NCBI GenBank assembly: GCA_035222895.1
Contig: JAVYIG010004988.1
Coordinates: 1 to 64,000, forward strand
From: Strongylocentrotus droebachiensis
Taxonomy: Eukaryota > Echinodermata > Echinoidea > Camarodonta > Strongylocentrotidae
DNA: 64,000 bases
Direction of reading: 5' to 3'
Within the stretch, counting starts at the first letter, position 1. Every line of letters starts with the position of its first letter. Shown piece after piece: positions 10,463 through 22,090 of this stretch. Both the position numbers and the translations under genes were made by a program. The notes under the pieces are model-generated. The model did not search any database. It worked only from the letters and a program-made list of their open reading frames with translations, and was not told the DNA's origin.

Positions 10463-11740
10463 AAAATAGTTTGTTATTTGATGACCTAACGTAATTATTC
10501 TTATATGTTATTGATGTTATTTATATGCTCATACAATACGGTCGGTGAGAAAGAAGAAATTATTTATTTTCTATATTATAAAAGTAAACATCGTATTTTA
10601 GTCATTTTTTCCCCCGAGCAAATCTACAGAAAGCAGTTTCAATAGCCGCATGTGCAACACTTTCTAAATGGAGCGAACATTACAATGACACGTAAATTAT
10701 TCTAACAAGATTTCTGAAGGCAAACGATAGGCTACTGAAGTTACCTTTTAGCTGACTTCATGAAAGTCTCTACAATCGTGATATACGTAAATAGATTTAA
10801 GGTCACCCACAAGCAATCAATGACTACGACTTTAAAAGTAAGCACAGGGATTCCAGTTTCTTTTACCTTGTAGAAATATAGAAATCCAACCATTTCCTTA
10901 GATTACAACATATTTTTTAACAGAGTCTTACGAACATGGTATTCTAAGACTTCAATTCATGATAAGAATTTACAAAAAGAACTTGATTTGGATCCAAATC
11001 TGTTTTATCTTAATGCTCTTTTTAACTTCGAAACCTAGTTTACTTTGAGTTTTCATTACAACCAACATGGCCTTAGAATAGTGCACTTCTCAGGATGAAA
11101 ACTAATCTGCCATTTTGCAGCCCACTCTTCCAATTTTGATAAATCACTTTGAAGTTGCACGAAAGATATAAAATATTGATTATTTAATCATACGTGGAGC
11201 CTAAAGGAAATAACTCGGTATGCTGATGTCAAAACTTTGTATATTTTGTTCGTACGTCAGAGTGATATTTTAGTTGCCATGGTTATTATACTTGTTTAAT
11301 ATGGGTGTGTAGTTTTTATTGTTAACGATGAAAGAATGAATAATTGCTGTGGCTTACTGTTTCCGTTATTACAAAAAGGTGGATCTTGAAGTTTTCAGAT
11401 GCCGTGGCCCACACTCGACTCATTCTACAATCTACAGTTTGTACAATAATTGTCTAGATTTCACAATAATGTACCCTAAATTACCTTGTTTGAATACCAT
11501 ATTTTCGATTGGCTTATCTTTTCACATTTCAGTGTAATACATTTTGAAAAATCATCTTAAGGCAAGGAAATAAAGATATTGTATCGAACCGTGCATAACC
11601 TGAAAAGCACCAGGCAGAAGCTCTACCACTGATCTAAGTTTAATATCTTTGTTTTGGAATTCTTTCATGGTCAAGCAGAAATGACTGTGAAGGGTTATCA
11701 AGAGCTGCTGTCTACATAAGCATCAGGTAACCTGCTGTAA
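10463..11740. repeat. Inter-gene block between copies 1 and 2
   Basis: Non-coding. 10463-10990 tracks 33727-34680 and 53080-53600, and contains the site 'AGATTTAAGGTCACC' that serves as the empty site for the TTAA insertion at 34069. 11041-11740 tracks 25860-26570. No gene seen. Confidence 0.75.
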
Positions 11741-12286
11741 CGTCAAGTTTTTGTCCTCAAGAGAGGGTGTTTCATCAACTAAAATTGATTTCGATCTTAA
11801 AAATGAATTTTAAGGCCGAATCAGTTTCAGCTTAAAACTGATACTTGTGAGCTGTTTCATAAAGCTAATTTTGAGCTAAATTTTATATAAAACCTGCAGT
11901 TTGAAAACATATTCATTTAGAGGTGTTTTTGTGATTGACTATTTCTTGTTATCCATTGCCAGACTGAAAGCGTATTATCATCATTGTGTATTGAAAGTGT
12001 ATAATTTGAGTTGTATTGTATTCTCTGTTTATTAGTGGGCCCTGTAGAATTAAGAACATTAATTGGTCTGCTTCCATGCCTAATATGTCCTATGGATGTT
12101 GAGCTTACTGAGCCATACCCCCATCTATGTTGCTATAATTCTGAATCATTTTGTTTAATGAATAGGATATTTGGTGTATATTAAATATAGTACTATGACA
12201 GAACTCCTCATCTCAATTCTAAACATTTCTTCTTGCACAAGTCGATGAGAAATACGTTGTATTGTTATATAACCGTTATCTAATTT

Positions 12287-12287
<1 letters not shown>

Positions 12288-12338
<51 letters not shown>
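12288..12338 (+). repeat. (TA)n microsatellite
   Basis: About 25 uninterrupted TA dinucleotides. Absent from the matching place in the other L blocks. Confidence 0.95.
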
Positions 12339-12339
<1 letters not shown>

Positions 12340-13322
12340 CAAAGAGCTTTTATCCCTTATCAAATGCCTTGAATTGTATTACGGAACCCGCTCGTCATAA
12401 CTTAGTTAAATGATTTTCCTAAAATGCATTACAGTGAATTGACCGGCCCGCGTACCTAATCACAATACGCACCTTCTAATTAAAAATAAAGACACTATCC
12501 CAATAAACCAAATTCCCCCAAACGACACACGCTTATGTACGCACACACACACACACAAGCACACGCACACGCACATGCACACCCACCCACACACGCACAC
12601 ACACACACACTCCCCGTCCCTGTCTTTATGCCGTCTTTATGCCTGAGAACAGCATGAATTGTTCTTTGTAATTGTTAGTATCTAATTGAATAGAGGCCCT
12701 ACCAATATGTTATAGGTAACCTGCTGTATCGTCGAGTTTCTGTCCTCAAGAGGGGGGTGTTTCATCCACGCCGACTGAGCCATACCCCAATCTTTATGTT
12801 GCTAATATGAATCATTTTGTTTAATGAATAGGATATTTAATGTATATTAAATATAGTACTATGAAAGTTGGAAAAACCGAACGTTTATTGTTTACAAATA
12901 TGTTTTTTTAATGAAGCCATTGTGATTTGAAGGGATATACAATTCTTGTAATGAATCATTTTCATTTTTGTTCAGGCACTGATGTAGGTATGAAGTACCA
13001 TAGGTGATCCATTTAAAGAAATGGCCTTTTGGTTTTGGGTGATGGGTAGAAATATTACCCAAACCATGATTTCCTGAAAGGTATAATATTCAATAAACAA
13101 TAAATCATGATATAATCCAATCCATTGCAATGTTTTGTGGGATTAATGTTAATTTTAAACTATGGCTATGTACAACATTTTAAAGTAAAAATAGCAAAAT
13201 GCGTATATGTAATGCTTTTGGTAAGTGAAAATTTTCATTTAACTATTACGTCGAAGTTATGAACTTAACGTTGTAGCTGTTTTAAAAGCGTCTTTTAAAC
13301 TTGTTATTTTCTGTCACGTAAA

Positions 13323-13424
13323 AATGGTCAAGGCTGTAAGATGATGGTCAAGGCTGTAAAATGATGGTCAAGGCTGTAAGATGATGGTCAAGGCTGTAAG
13401 ATGATGGTCAAGTCTGTAAGATGA
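13323..13424 (+). repeat. 20-bp minisatellite, 5 copies
   Basis: Same ATGGTCAAGGCTGTAAGATG unit and position as 2284-2391, with one copy carrying AAGTCTG. Confidence 0.95.
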
Positions 13425-13760
13425 CAGCCTCTCTGCATGGTATACTCTCCCTCTATCTTCACCAGTTTCATCTCACAGTTTTCTCCCTTTACTCCTTATC
13501 TCTCTTTTCTCTTCCTACCTAACGCCACCCCTTTATTAAGACCCCAACCAACAAACACACACGTTTATGTACGCACCCACACACACTCACACACATACAC
13601 ACACCCACACACTACACTACACACCCACACACATTACGTCTCTTCTTGTATCATCTCCTTCTCCTTAAATGCACGCTCCCCGTCTTTATGCCTGATAACA
13701 GCATGAATTGTGCTTTGTAATTGTTAGTATCTAATTGAATATAGGCCCTACCAATATGTT

Positions 13761-14551
13761 AGATATAAGGAGATGAGGAAATTGGTAGGTCTTGTTACTA
13801 ATGTAATGTTAAGGATATGACCTGATATCCCATTTGCGTGAACCTGCATCCGTTTTCTCGATATTTCCTCGACCAAAATATTCGGGAATTTTTAATGTTT
13901 TTTTTCTCTTCAAAATTCGAACAAGGAAATGTAATACGGTTAATGAGATCTGGAAGCGGCTTAGTCTCCGCTGCAGTGTTTTGTGAAGACCCTTAATGTT
14001 ATTGCCTCAGGTTACATATATTTTGGTATTGTACCTGCTTTGTCGATTAAAAGTGCGGCTTCATTAGCATAATGTTGATATTTTTTTCTTCTTCTAAATA
14101 TCACAATATATATACTTCATAATTTTGTTGCAGAAATGCCTTTCTAAAAAGAAGCACTTTCGATGTCTTAGAGTATACGCCCGGAACAAGCTGCATCTAT
14201 TTCACACTCTGTCTTTATAGTCCACACACGTTAAGACGCTATCCTATATTGATAAGTACAGAAAACAACAATTTTGTGCTTTTTGCTTACTTATTTGCAA
14301 TCTTGATTATTTACTTTCGATTTCAATTTACAGGTTGCGCGAGGATAGAAAATGATTTGATAATACGCTTACTTTATTGAAATATCATCCATCTCAGTAA
14401 ATATGTTTTTATCAACAAATCAATGGACACATACCATGTTGAAGATAATACAATGTAGTTTTACTTTTCTTTCATAAAATATCTCAAAAGGTAGACCCTA
14501 CGTTAATAAACTGGCTACTCATAATTCTCATTAGCGATCAGAACTGAGGAT
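13761..14551. repeat. Block L, copy 2, distal part
   Basis: Tracks 2740-3545 closely, including 'GGAAGCGGCTTAGTCTCCGCTGCAG' and 'GATTTGATAATACGCTTACTTTATTG'. No gene seen. Confidence 0.8.
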
Positions 14552-15200
14552 TAATTGATTGATTTGATTTATTTACCAACAGCAATACGTTTCATACATT
14601 TCATACAATAATTTACATATACAGGAAGAGAAACTATTGGTTGGTAAAAGGAGCCAGATAATAGCACATGTGCTAGTCGAGCCTAACCCCTTAAACAGCT
14701 AAACAAAGTATTTTGGTACAAATCAGTTTAGAGAACGTAACAAAACAAAATATAATGAATTTACTTTTACAATCGATACTTAAAACCAAAAAAAAAATCA
14801 ATACTCAACAATGTCTTACAATATACAAACTAATAATGTAAAATATGAATTATGAATTGTGTACACTTGATATTTCATTCATGACTTGTTCAACAATTGA
14901 TTTGTAACAGAATTCCGAAACCTATTTATAGACCTTGTCAATCTGACATCAACAGGTAATCTATTCCAAAATTCACTGCCCACAAAAGACAATGAAAATT
15001 GACCTTGTGTCGTTCTTAATTTTGGAAGACGTAATTGTCCACCTTCTTTTTGTCTTGTGGAATAGCTATGTTCTATAATGTCACAGTACTCTTTCAAAAT
15101 ATGAGGCAAATTGCCATTGACTAGATCAAACATGAAAGTAGAAATTGATAAATCATGTAAATTATACACATTTAGGATTCGCAATCTTTGTTATGGCACG
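14552..15200 (-). pseudogene. 5'-truncated LINE, C-terminal reverse-transcriptase ORF end
   Basis: An insertion in block L: the paralog at 3545 reads 'AAGGATTCATAGATGCC' without it. The minus strand encodes about 100 residues ending in the LINE C-terminal pattern: H-Y-S-T-R-Q, then LRLPKLRTTQGQFS, then F-W-N-R-L-P and S-I-N-R-F. The 3' end on the minus strand carries an AATCAATCAATT-like tail at 14552-14570. A short AGGATT repeat flanks both sides. This end is typical of CR1/L2-type non-LTR elements. Only the 3' tail is present, so it is not mobile. Confidence 0.75.
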
Positions 15201-16675
15201 AGATGCCTTCTTGAATATTTTCTCCCTTGCCTCGTGTGTCCAAGGTCGCAAAAGACCAAGCCATAATATTGTGTTATCGTTTCAAATGTCATGATTATAG
15301 AAAATCTGGATTAAGATAGATTTCTTCTGTTCCCGAAAAAAGAACCAAATTAACCTATTTTATTTTACATAGTGCACACATTTACACAATGATTTTTACA
15401 ACTTGAAACATTTCATAATCAAATGATTGAGTAAAAGCTTGTTAAAAAAATTACACAATGATAATGCCTGGTAACAAAACTTAATGTAAACAATTAAAAG
15501 AGTACAGTAATGGTTGACATGTACTTTAAGAGAAAACATTATATATACATATTACAATTTTTTTCTAATATAGAAATCATTATTTGTATCATGTAAATGA
15601 CGACTTAACGCAAACTCAAAAGCTCTGCGTATATCAATGGATATAACTATATTAAAGGCATCGTTTAACAATAACTATATACGTGTTATCAGTGTCTGTG
15701 ATATGGTGTAATATTGAAGCCCTAAACAAACTTGCGCTTCAAAATGATCATGAAGTGCCTCGAAGAAGTAAAAATCTTTGAGTAACCGGTTTTACCATAC
15801 TCATTGTTCCCTGTAGACTGTAGTGTTACAAAAAAAACCGTTAGGAAGACGAATTCTGAAATTCCTAATTCCAATAATAGATATCTTGATAATCAGACAG
15901 GCGATTGGCTTGTAAAAGTCATGGGATTCATGTATGACCTAAAGGTTCATAATTATGATTGCAGCATGAGCAAAAATTTTAATCTGAGGCAAAATTACCC
16001 AATCCCTTTAAGAACGTTCTTGCGAAATCAAAAGTAAGGCAAAGGATGTACCATTGTAGAACAGCGTGATATATGAACACCTATACAACCATAGCCATGA
16101 TAGAGACAAATTTGAGGTCCTAACTAACGTTATTTTTACTTAAATGGTATTGATGGTATTTTGTTTGTATTACGGTCAGTTAGAAAGAAGAAATTACTCA
16201 TTTGCTATACAGTATTATAAAAGTGAAGAGCGTATTACATACTTTATCCCGAACAAATCTACAGAAAGCTTTTTGATTGGAGCGAACATTACAATGATAT
16301 GTTACATTAATAGGCTACTGAAGTTACCCTTTCGCCGATTTCTTGAAAGTCTCTACAATCGTGTTATACGTTAATAGATTTTAGGTCACCAACAAGCAAT
16401 CAATGACTTCGACAAAAAGAAAACTTGATTAGAATTCAAATCTCGTTTATCTTAATTCTCTTTTTAAATTCGAAACCTAGTTATGTTTGAGTTTTCATCA
16501 CAACCAAAATAATCATATCGCCGTAGACACTACACTTAAGAAAACGGTTGTACTTTCCGACACTTCAAACGATGGTATTATCTAGAGCCGTTAAAAGATT
16601 CCTAAACTTGTCAAACCAGCAGATAACCACAAGTTAATTTGAATTAAAAAAAAATTATATATTTTTTTTCTTGGT
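15201..16675. repeat. Block L, copy 2, gene-proximal part
   Basis: Tracks 28600-30123 and 46010-47323. It ends with 'CAGCAGATAACCACAAGTTAATTTGAATT' just before the gene's stop codon, the short-junction form shared by copies 2, 3 and 5. No gene seen. Confidence 0.8.
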
Positions 16676-18286
16676 CTAATAAACATCGACATACAATGCA
16701 TCTACACTGACTACCTCATCCTTAGGCAAGGTTGGTGTCTGTCCTGCTTCTGGAGTGGCCTTCAAGGTATTCTTGGTGGGTCCTTTATCTGGCATGTCAT
16801 AGAGCCTGATCTCCTCAGCATCACCCCCTGATCCTGGTATCTTGACATCGTCATACTGGTCCCCTTTCTGAAGGGTACCCCTGATCTGTTCGTGTTGAGT
16901 GATGATAGCACTGTTGCCATAGAGACGATCTGAATTAGAAGATCCATCAGTAGCATTTGTGGTTGATTTTGACTCACGATTAGAGCCCCTCAATTCCTTT
17001 ATGGAGGTAGCATACCCTGGATCCTTCCGAGATCCATCTTCAACCGATTCGTAACAAACATCAAGATACTCCTTTTTATCTGCATGATCTGCAATTCGTG
17101 GATCCAAGCTGGTTTCCCTCAATCCCTTAATTAAAGTGGTATACTCTGAACCCTTCCCAGACCCATCTTCAACCGATTCGTATTGAACTTCAGGATGCTC
17201 CTTTTTATCTGCATGATCTGCACTTCGTTGATCCAAGCTGGTTTCCCTTAATCCCTTAATTAAAGTGGTATACTCTGAACCCTTCCCAGATGATCCATCT
17301 TTAACCGATTCGTAACGAACTTCTGGATGCTCCTCTTTAAGCGATGCATTGCCAGTGTTTTTAGTTTCTTGTCGATCTTTCGTTTTCTTACACCGCTGAA
17401 CAATAATGATAACAATCAATATCAGAATGAAAACAGAACCAAGAATGACGATAATCAGGGTTATATTGCCATCCCTCGTGTTCTGGTCCGAGCTGGCATT
17501 CTTGTTCGTTGGTGAGTACTGTTTTGTTGTAGAAATTGATGTAGATCTACCGACAGGCAATTTCTTGGAAGCTGTATATGATAACGTCGATGGTCTGTTT
17601 TGTGTCGTTTGTTTCAAAGAAGTCGTTGGTAGTGTAGTTGTATGAAAGGACGGTGGCGTAGGCTGAGTTGATAGCATGCATGTGATCCTCGACTCGGTCT
17701 CAATTTGCAGATAGAATTCTGAACGAAGTCTGTTTAAATCAGTGACATAAATCGAAAAAGAAAAGACGCTCCCTAGAATTACAGCTGTCCGATGTATGTT
17801 CCCGTTAAAAATTATATCTTTTTCAAGCGTCTGGCCTGTCATATAGTTATCCAGAGTACAAATCACTTTCATTTTATCTGTATTTGAATGATTTAATATA
17901 ATGCAATTAGAACATGAAATGATACGTAAGTCATACGACTGAATTACTATATTATGATATTCAAAACATCGGAAGGTAGCTGAATCATTCATTCTGATGT
18001 TAGAAATATATATATTGTCAGAATCAGGATAACCATCTTGGGTAACACCTTGTGTAAAACGAGGATCATTGATGAAGACACCGTTCCAGTCGGCAATTAA
18101 TGTTCCATTTCTATACCACCGCTTGTAGTTTTCATAAGGATGAACGCAGCTTAGTGTGATATTGTCTCCAATGTTAGCTATTTTTATTATTGTATCACCT
18201 TCCACTCTGCATGCAAGATCCACACAGAAAAGCACAACAAACACAGATACAAAAACACAAAACACCTGCGATCGAATGAACTCCAT
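16676..18286 (-). CDS. Ig-domain receptor with ITIM-type tail, copy 2 (five ITIMs)
   Basis: Single-exon, 536-residue type I receptor and the longest copy. Signal peptide 1-30; V-type Ig domain with Cys47, Trp57 and NDSATFRC ending at Cys107; SCSNC linker (Cys125/128); second domain Cys143-Cys203; Ser/Thr stalk to about 273; membrane span about 275-296. The tail carries three tandem tyrosine modules where other copies have one or two. Five hexamers fit the ITIM consensus: VRYESV (Tyr325), SEYTTL (339), VQYESV (369), SEYTTL (382) and VCYESV (412). Additional tyrosines: YATS (425), YGNS (456), YDDV (478), YDMP (496) and the LYVDVY end. The extra module is a tandem duplication of about 43 residues. 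All marks of a working gene are present. Predicted strongest SHP-type phosphatase recruiter of the cluster, an inference from motif count. Confidence 0.88.
   Translation of the reverse strand: MEFIRSQVFCVFVSVFVVLFCVDLACRVEGDTIIKIANIGDNITLSCVHPYENYKRWYRNGTLIADWNGVFINDPRFTQGVTQDGYPDSDNIYISNIRMNDSATFRCFEYHNIVIQSYDLRIISCSNCIILNHSNTDKMKVICTLDNYMTGQTLEKDIIFNGNIHRTAVILGSVFSFSIYVTDLNRLRSEFYLQIETESRITCMLSTQPTPPSFHTTTLPTTSLKQTTQNRPSTLSYTASKKLPVGRSTSISTTKQYSPTNKNASSDQNTRDGNITLIIVILGSVFILILIVIIIVQRCKKTKDRQETKNTGNASLKEEHPEVRYESVKDGSSGKGSEYTTLIKGLRETSLDQRSADHADKKEHPEVQYESVEDGSGKGSEYTTLIKGLRETSLDPRIADHADKKEYLDVCYESVEDGSRKDPGYATSIKELRGSNRESKSTTNATDGSSNSDRLYGNSAIITQHEQIRGTLQKGDQYDDVKIPGSGGDAEEIRLYDMPDKGPTKNTLKATPEAGQTPTLPKDEVVSVDALYVDVY
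16997..17326 (-). repeat. Triplicated tyrosine-module repeat in the copy 2 tail
   Basis: Codes residues 321-430. Modules begin PEVRYESV, PEVQYESV and LDVCYESV, about 43-44 residues (129-132 bp) apart. The first two are nearly identical through YTTLIKGLRETSLD and ADHADKKE. The third has YATSIKELRG in place of YTTLIKGLRE. Copies 1 and 4 have two modules here, copies 3 and 5 one and a half, copy 6 one. Confidence 0.9.
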
Positions 18287-20110
18287 CTTGGAACCAAGTT
18301 TAGTGAACAATGATGAAAATCCAATTCTAAGAAGACTATATTGGATGGGCTTTCATCGCTACGGAACAATGTCAGGTAGGTTTTCCTCTCGCGGCGTCAA
18401 ACTAGTAACTGATAGTATTGCATTGATTCGTTAAAGAAGGTGAAGTACCACAATGATTGTATGACCATTGTCTGCATTCGATGATATAGTTCCTGAACTC
18501 GATGGTGTATTAACGGAAGTAGAGTCTTGAAGCAGGTTGTGATGAAAAGTGCGTGCGCAGGATTGGGCCGATTTGAAGAAGGGAACTTTTTTTCTTCTTC
18601 TGAAAATACGTACAAGGCAATCATGGGTAACAAGAATGGTATAAAACTTACCAGGTCCCCCGCTTTGATGGTATTGTATGCGAAGAAGAAGTAGACAGGC
18701 GCATGATGTCATGATGTTATTAAAGTTGTTAATGAACATAAATGTTTACCTTGTCGCAGTCGATTCAACGCGTTATCAGTGTAAGATTATATTTTGTTAT
18801 ACCTGTTTAATTTATATTTAGCTTTCCATACTCTGTCATCATCGGCACAGCTTTGTCCTACATTCCTCCCCTTTATCTCTTTCCCTCGTACTTTTTTGTT
18901 CTGTCCTTACTCATTCCTACCCATTCAACCTTGCCTGTCATGGCAACCTCTCTCACTCATGACTATCCATCCTTTAACTCACTTGATACCTGGTTCTCTC
19001 TCTGCCCCTCCATTCGTTACTTTCGTTTCGTTTATTGCAAACTTTCGATTGGGAATTGTTACTTTCCTATTGTGAAATATGTCAGCCATCTTGGTAGCCA
19101 TCTTGGTAGATGTAATAAAATGAACATAAAAGACAGTCAATGCACCTCAAGCCTTGAAACATATAGGACCGATTTTAATTTAGTGTGTCTTATGTTTATG
19201 GCCATTATGTTTATATTAGATTTGTTAAGGGACGAGCTGGCACGAAATCGACCTTGAATACCCAGTAGCTTCTTAACTGTTACTCCATAACTTCATCCAA
19301 GACGGGATGCTCGACCATGACGGGATAACCGTGCTCTCTTTTTCTGCATCCAGAACCAACTCGACGTCGAACTTTCGACACAGCCATGTAACTGAAACAA
19401 GTACATGGACACTGTTGAAGATCGAACACGCCCATGAATTCTTACGTCACATTCTTCTCGCTAACGAGTTTTCTTTGAATGTTTTGAGCCCAATGATGTA
19501 CGTATTCGTTAAAGTAACGTCGATGGAATGATTCAGTATTGTATTTTTTAATCATAATAATATTTCGTTTTTTACGCTTGTAAATAAACAAGTCATATAT
19601 ATTTATAATGTAATTTTCAATGCTCTTTATTCATAAGTTACAAAACTTATTTTTCATTATAAATACAGATGTGCAAAGCACTCTTACTTAGTTCTGTGAT
19701 AATTGTAATTCATTACATGAGAATCCAACTTATCGTTAGACGCGGTCAATTGCAGGACAAAGATCTGACAGTACATTCATCTACTTGATATCGTCTAGAT
19801 TATTGTAATTCCACTACTCCTTGGTATATCTTAACTCACTTCAACTCCTCCAAAATAAAATAGCACGGCTAGTTCATTATAAACCAAATGTTGTCCATGT
19901 GTTCCCTTTCATCAGTGATCTTCATTGACTTCGTGTTTAATAATAATCGCATCATACATAGCCCCAGCATACCTAGGGGATGTAGTCCCCGCGCACACAT
20001 CCATGTAAAATGCACGCACGGCCACTATATACACTTACCGCCCCTCCAACCGGTAAACAGAATGATAGGCGACAGGGCTTTTTCAGTTATTGCCCCGAAA
20101 ACCTTGAACT
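18287..20110. repeat. 5' flank block R2, copy 1, proximal part
   Basis: The first 350 bp is the conserved promoter-proximal sequence common to all copies. The rest, to 20110, matches 36719-38570 of copy 4 very closely. Open frames near 18794-19531 recur in the sister block, but block identity explains that, and they match nothing I recognise. No gene is called. Confidence 0.75.
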
Positions 20111-20862
20111 GCTCACCCATAGGCGCCGGAAGTGGGGGGGCAGGGGGGGCAGTTGCCCCCCCAATCACAAAAGTGGGGGGGGGGGGGGGGGGCAAAACGC
20201 ATTTTGCCCCCCCAAAACGCCCCCCCCCCCCCCCCCCTCCAAAAAAAAAAAAAGCAGTAAAGGAGTAAAAAATGGTTTGTATTTTTAACCCAAAAGAACA
20301 TAACAATATTAATAACCTGAATTAAATCACATATTCATTTCCATTCAAAGAAAAGGAAAGGAAAGTTCACAGGAATTAAATTTCATAAACATTGCGCATG
20401 CCACCTATACGGTATTTATCAATGGAGGTCTTTATAATAGCGATACGCGCATATCGTGGACATATTGTGCGAGAATGGGAAAGCGTGTCTGTTTTGTTGT
20501 TGTTATAGGGGTGAGAAGACCGTTGTGAGCCCCTGAACGCTGGCGTACTAGTGGGGGGGGGGGGGGGGGGTGTATTTCTTATTCGATACCAGTGATTTAC
20601 AAATGTTGCTGTTATTTTCCGGTATTTTTTCTCCATTTTTTGGTAAGTTTTACCTTTTTATGCGTTTGTTGGAAAATAAGAAATTCCCAAATTACAGTCG
20701 GGCGAAAAATACGCTTATTTAGAAGCCTTTATGTCATGGTCTGCAAAGTGGCTGGGCTCGAGCCCCCACCCCCTCACTTTTTGAAAAAAGTATGTTAAAG
20801 AGAAAAAGAATATAAGACGGAGAGAAAAAATAAGTGACCTGACAATGTCACAAATAAGGTAT

Positions 20863-21560
20863 AAAAAATGCTCATCTGACCGTAATTAAATGCCTAAAAC
20901 CCCAGAGCTTACGGGGGCTCCGCCCCCGGACCCCCCCCAAGGGCTCTAAGGCGGTCTCCTGGATGCTCATCTGACCGTTATTAAATACCTAAAACCCCTG
21001 AGCTTCCGGGGTCTCTGCCCCCATGATGCTCATCTGATCGTAATTAAATACCTAAAAACCCCGAGCTTCCAGGGGCTCTGCCCCCTGGACCCCACCAAGG
21101 GCTCTAAGGCGGCCCCCTGGATGCTCATCTGACCGTAATTAAATACCTAAAACCCCTGAGCTTCCGGGTGCTCTGCCCCCTGGACCCCATCAAGGGCTCT
21201 AAGGCGGGCCCCTGGATGCTCATCTTACCGTAATTAAATACCTAAAACCCCTGAGCTTCCGGGGGCTCTGCCCCCTGGACCCCACCAAGGGCCCTAAGGT
21301 GGGCCCCTGGATGCTCATCTGACCGTAATTAAATACCTAAAACCCCTCAGCTTCCGGGGGCTCTGCCCCCTGGAGCCCACCAAGGGTCCTAAGGCGGCCC
21401 CTGGATGCTCATCCGACCGTAGTTAAATATTAAAACCTCTGAGCTTCTGGGGGCTCTCCCCCTCCCTGGAAAACGTTAATGGCCTTAAAGAGGGCCCCTG
21501 GATGCTCATTTAACCGTAAGTAAATACCTAAAAAACCCTGAGCTTCCGGGGGCTCACCCC
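20863..21560 (+). repeat. Satellite B array
   Basis: Eight or nine monomers of about 95 bp, each starting 'TGCTCATCTGACCGTAATTA', then 'AATACCTAAAACCCCTGAGC', 'TTCCGGGGGCTCTGCCCC' and 'GGGCTCTAAGGCGG'. Some monomers are shortened (about 20963-21026). The 'GGGGGCTCTGCCCC' part is self-complementary. The same family lies in reverse at 343-850. Confidence 0.92.
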
Positions 21561-21649
21561 TTGACCCCCTGCCGAGGCTCATGCCCTGGACCCCACGCCA
21601 ATTTACGCTCTACCTGATCGTTAATACTCCACTTTGAAAAACGTTCCGC

Positions 21650-21770
21650 GGGACCTGCATGTAACGTGTAAGACTGGTGGTGATGCAGATTTTAGTATAT
21701 TTGTAAAGCGCTTAGAGACATTTGTATTAAGCGCTATATAAAAATTAAATATTATTATTATTATTATTTT
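21650..21770 (+). mobile_element. LINE/SINE-type 3' tail with (ATT)n
   Basis: 'TTGTAAAGCGCTTAGAGACA', then 'AAGCGCTATATAAAAATTAA', then about seven ATT repeats. This is a common 3' terminus of CR1/L2-like retroelements in invertebrates. It is nested inside the hAT-like composite. Confidence 0.6.
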
Positions 21771-21904
21771 TCGTCTGCCCCCCCCCTTCCGAACGATTTT
21801 TTCTCATTACGTCACTGCCCCTGGAAGGTGAGCCCCCTGGAATGTTTGCCCCCCCAATCCCAAACTGCTTCCGGCGCGCCTGTCCTCACCCCTGTACTAA
21901 TACT

Positions 21905-22090
21905 AAAGAATTGCCATACTCTCAAAGCTTTCAAGATGTGTCTGAAAACACATCTATTCTAATTTGTTTATATATTCCTCTTTGTTTTGTAATTGATGAA
22001 AGCTAGCATTCGTATACTAATGTTCTCTTTCTGTGTTTGTTTGTATATCTTATGAAAAGGCGCTATATAAATGTAATATTTACATTATAT
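21905..22090 (+). pseudogene. Old LINE C-terminal remnant in block R2
   Basis: Reads FKMCLKTHLF, the usual 'FK..LKTHLF' end of LINE polyproteins, then AT-rich 3' sequence ending 'AAAGGCGCTATATAAATGTAA'. The same remnant is at 38585-38775, so it was present before R2 duplicated. Confidence 0.6.

Larger units (their letters stand above)
11720..13760 (+). repeat. Local ~1-kb tandem duplication inside block L, copy 2
   Basis: The stretch starting 'AGGTAACCTGCTGTA' at about 11720 begins again at about 12714. Both copies run through 'GAGCTTACTGAGCCATA'/'CTGAGCCATACCCC', an AT-rich part, a (CA)n tract and 'AGAACAGCATGAATTGT'. The junction follows 'CCAATATGTTA'. The other L blocks have one copy. Confidence 0.7.
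20119..21883. mobile_element. 1.77-kb hAT-like composite element carrying satellite B
   Basis: The paralog at 38573-38590 gives the empty site ('TTGAACGCCTCACCCCTG'). Here the insert is flanked by GCTCACCC and CCTCACCC, an 8-bp target duplication with one change. Ends are inverted: ATAGGCGCCGGAAG on the left, CTTCCGGCGCGCCTGT on the right. It holds long G/C runs (20174-20192, 20220-20237, 20552-20570), satellite B and a LINE-type tail. The 8-bp duplication fits the hAT superfamily. It encodes no transposase. Confidence 0.75.

Noticed and set aside
13437..13706. Frame with a Thr-His repeat.
   Set aside because: Product of the (CA)n microsatellite; lengths differ in each block.
18794..19531. 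Open frames in block R2, repeated at 37333-37964.
   Set aside because: The two blocks are nearly identical overall, so shared frames carry no coding evidence. No domain recognised and the frame is not maintained around small indels.
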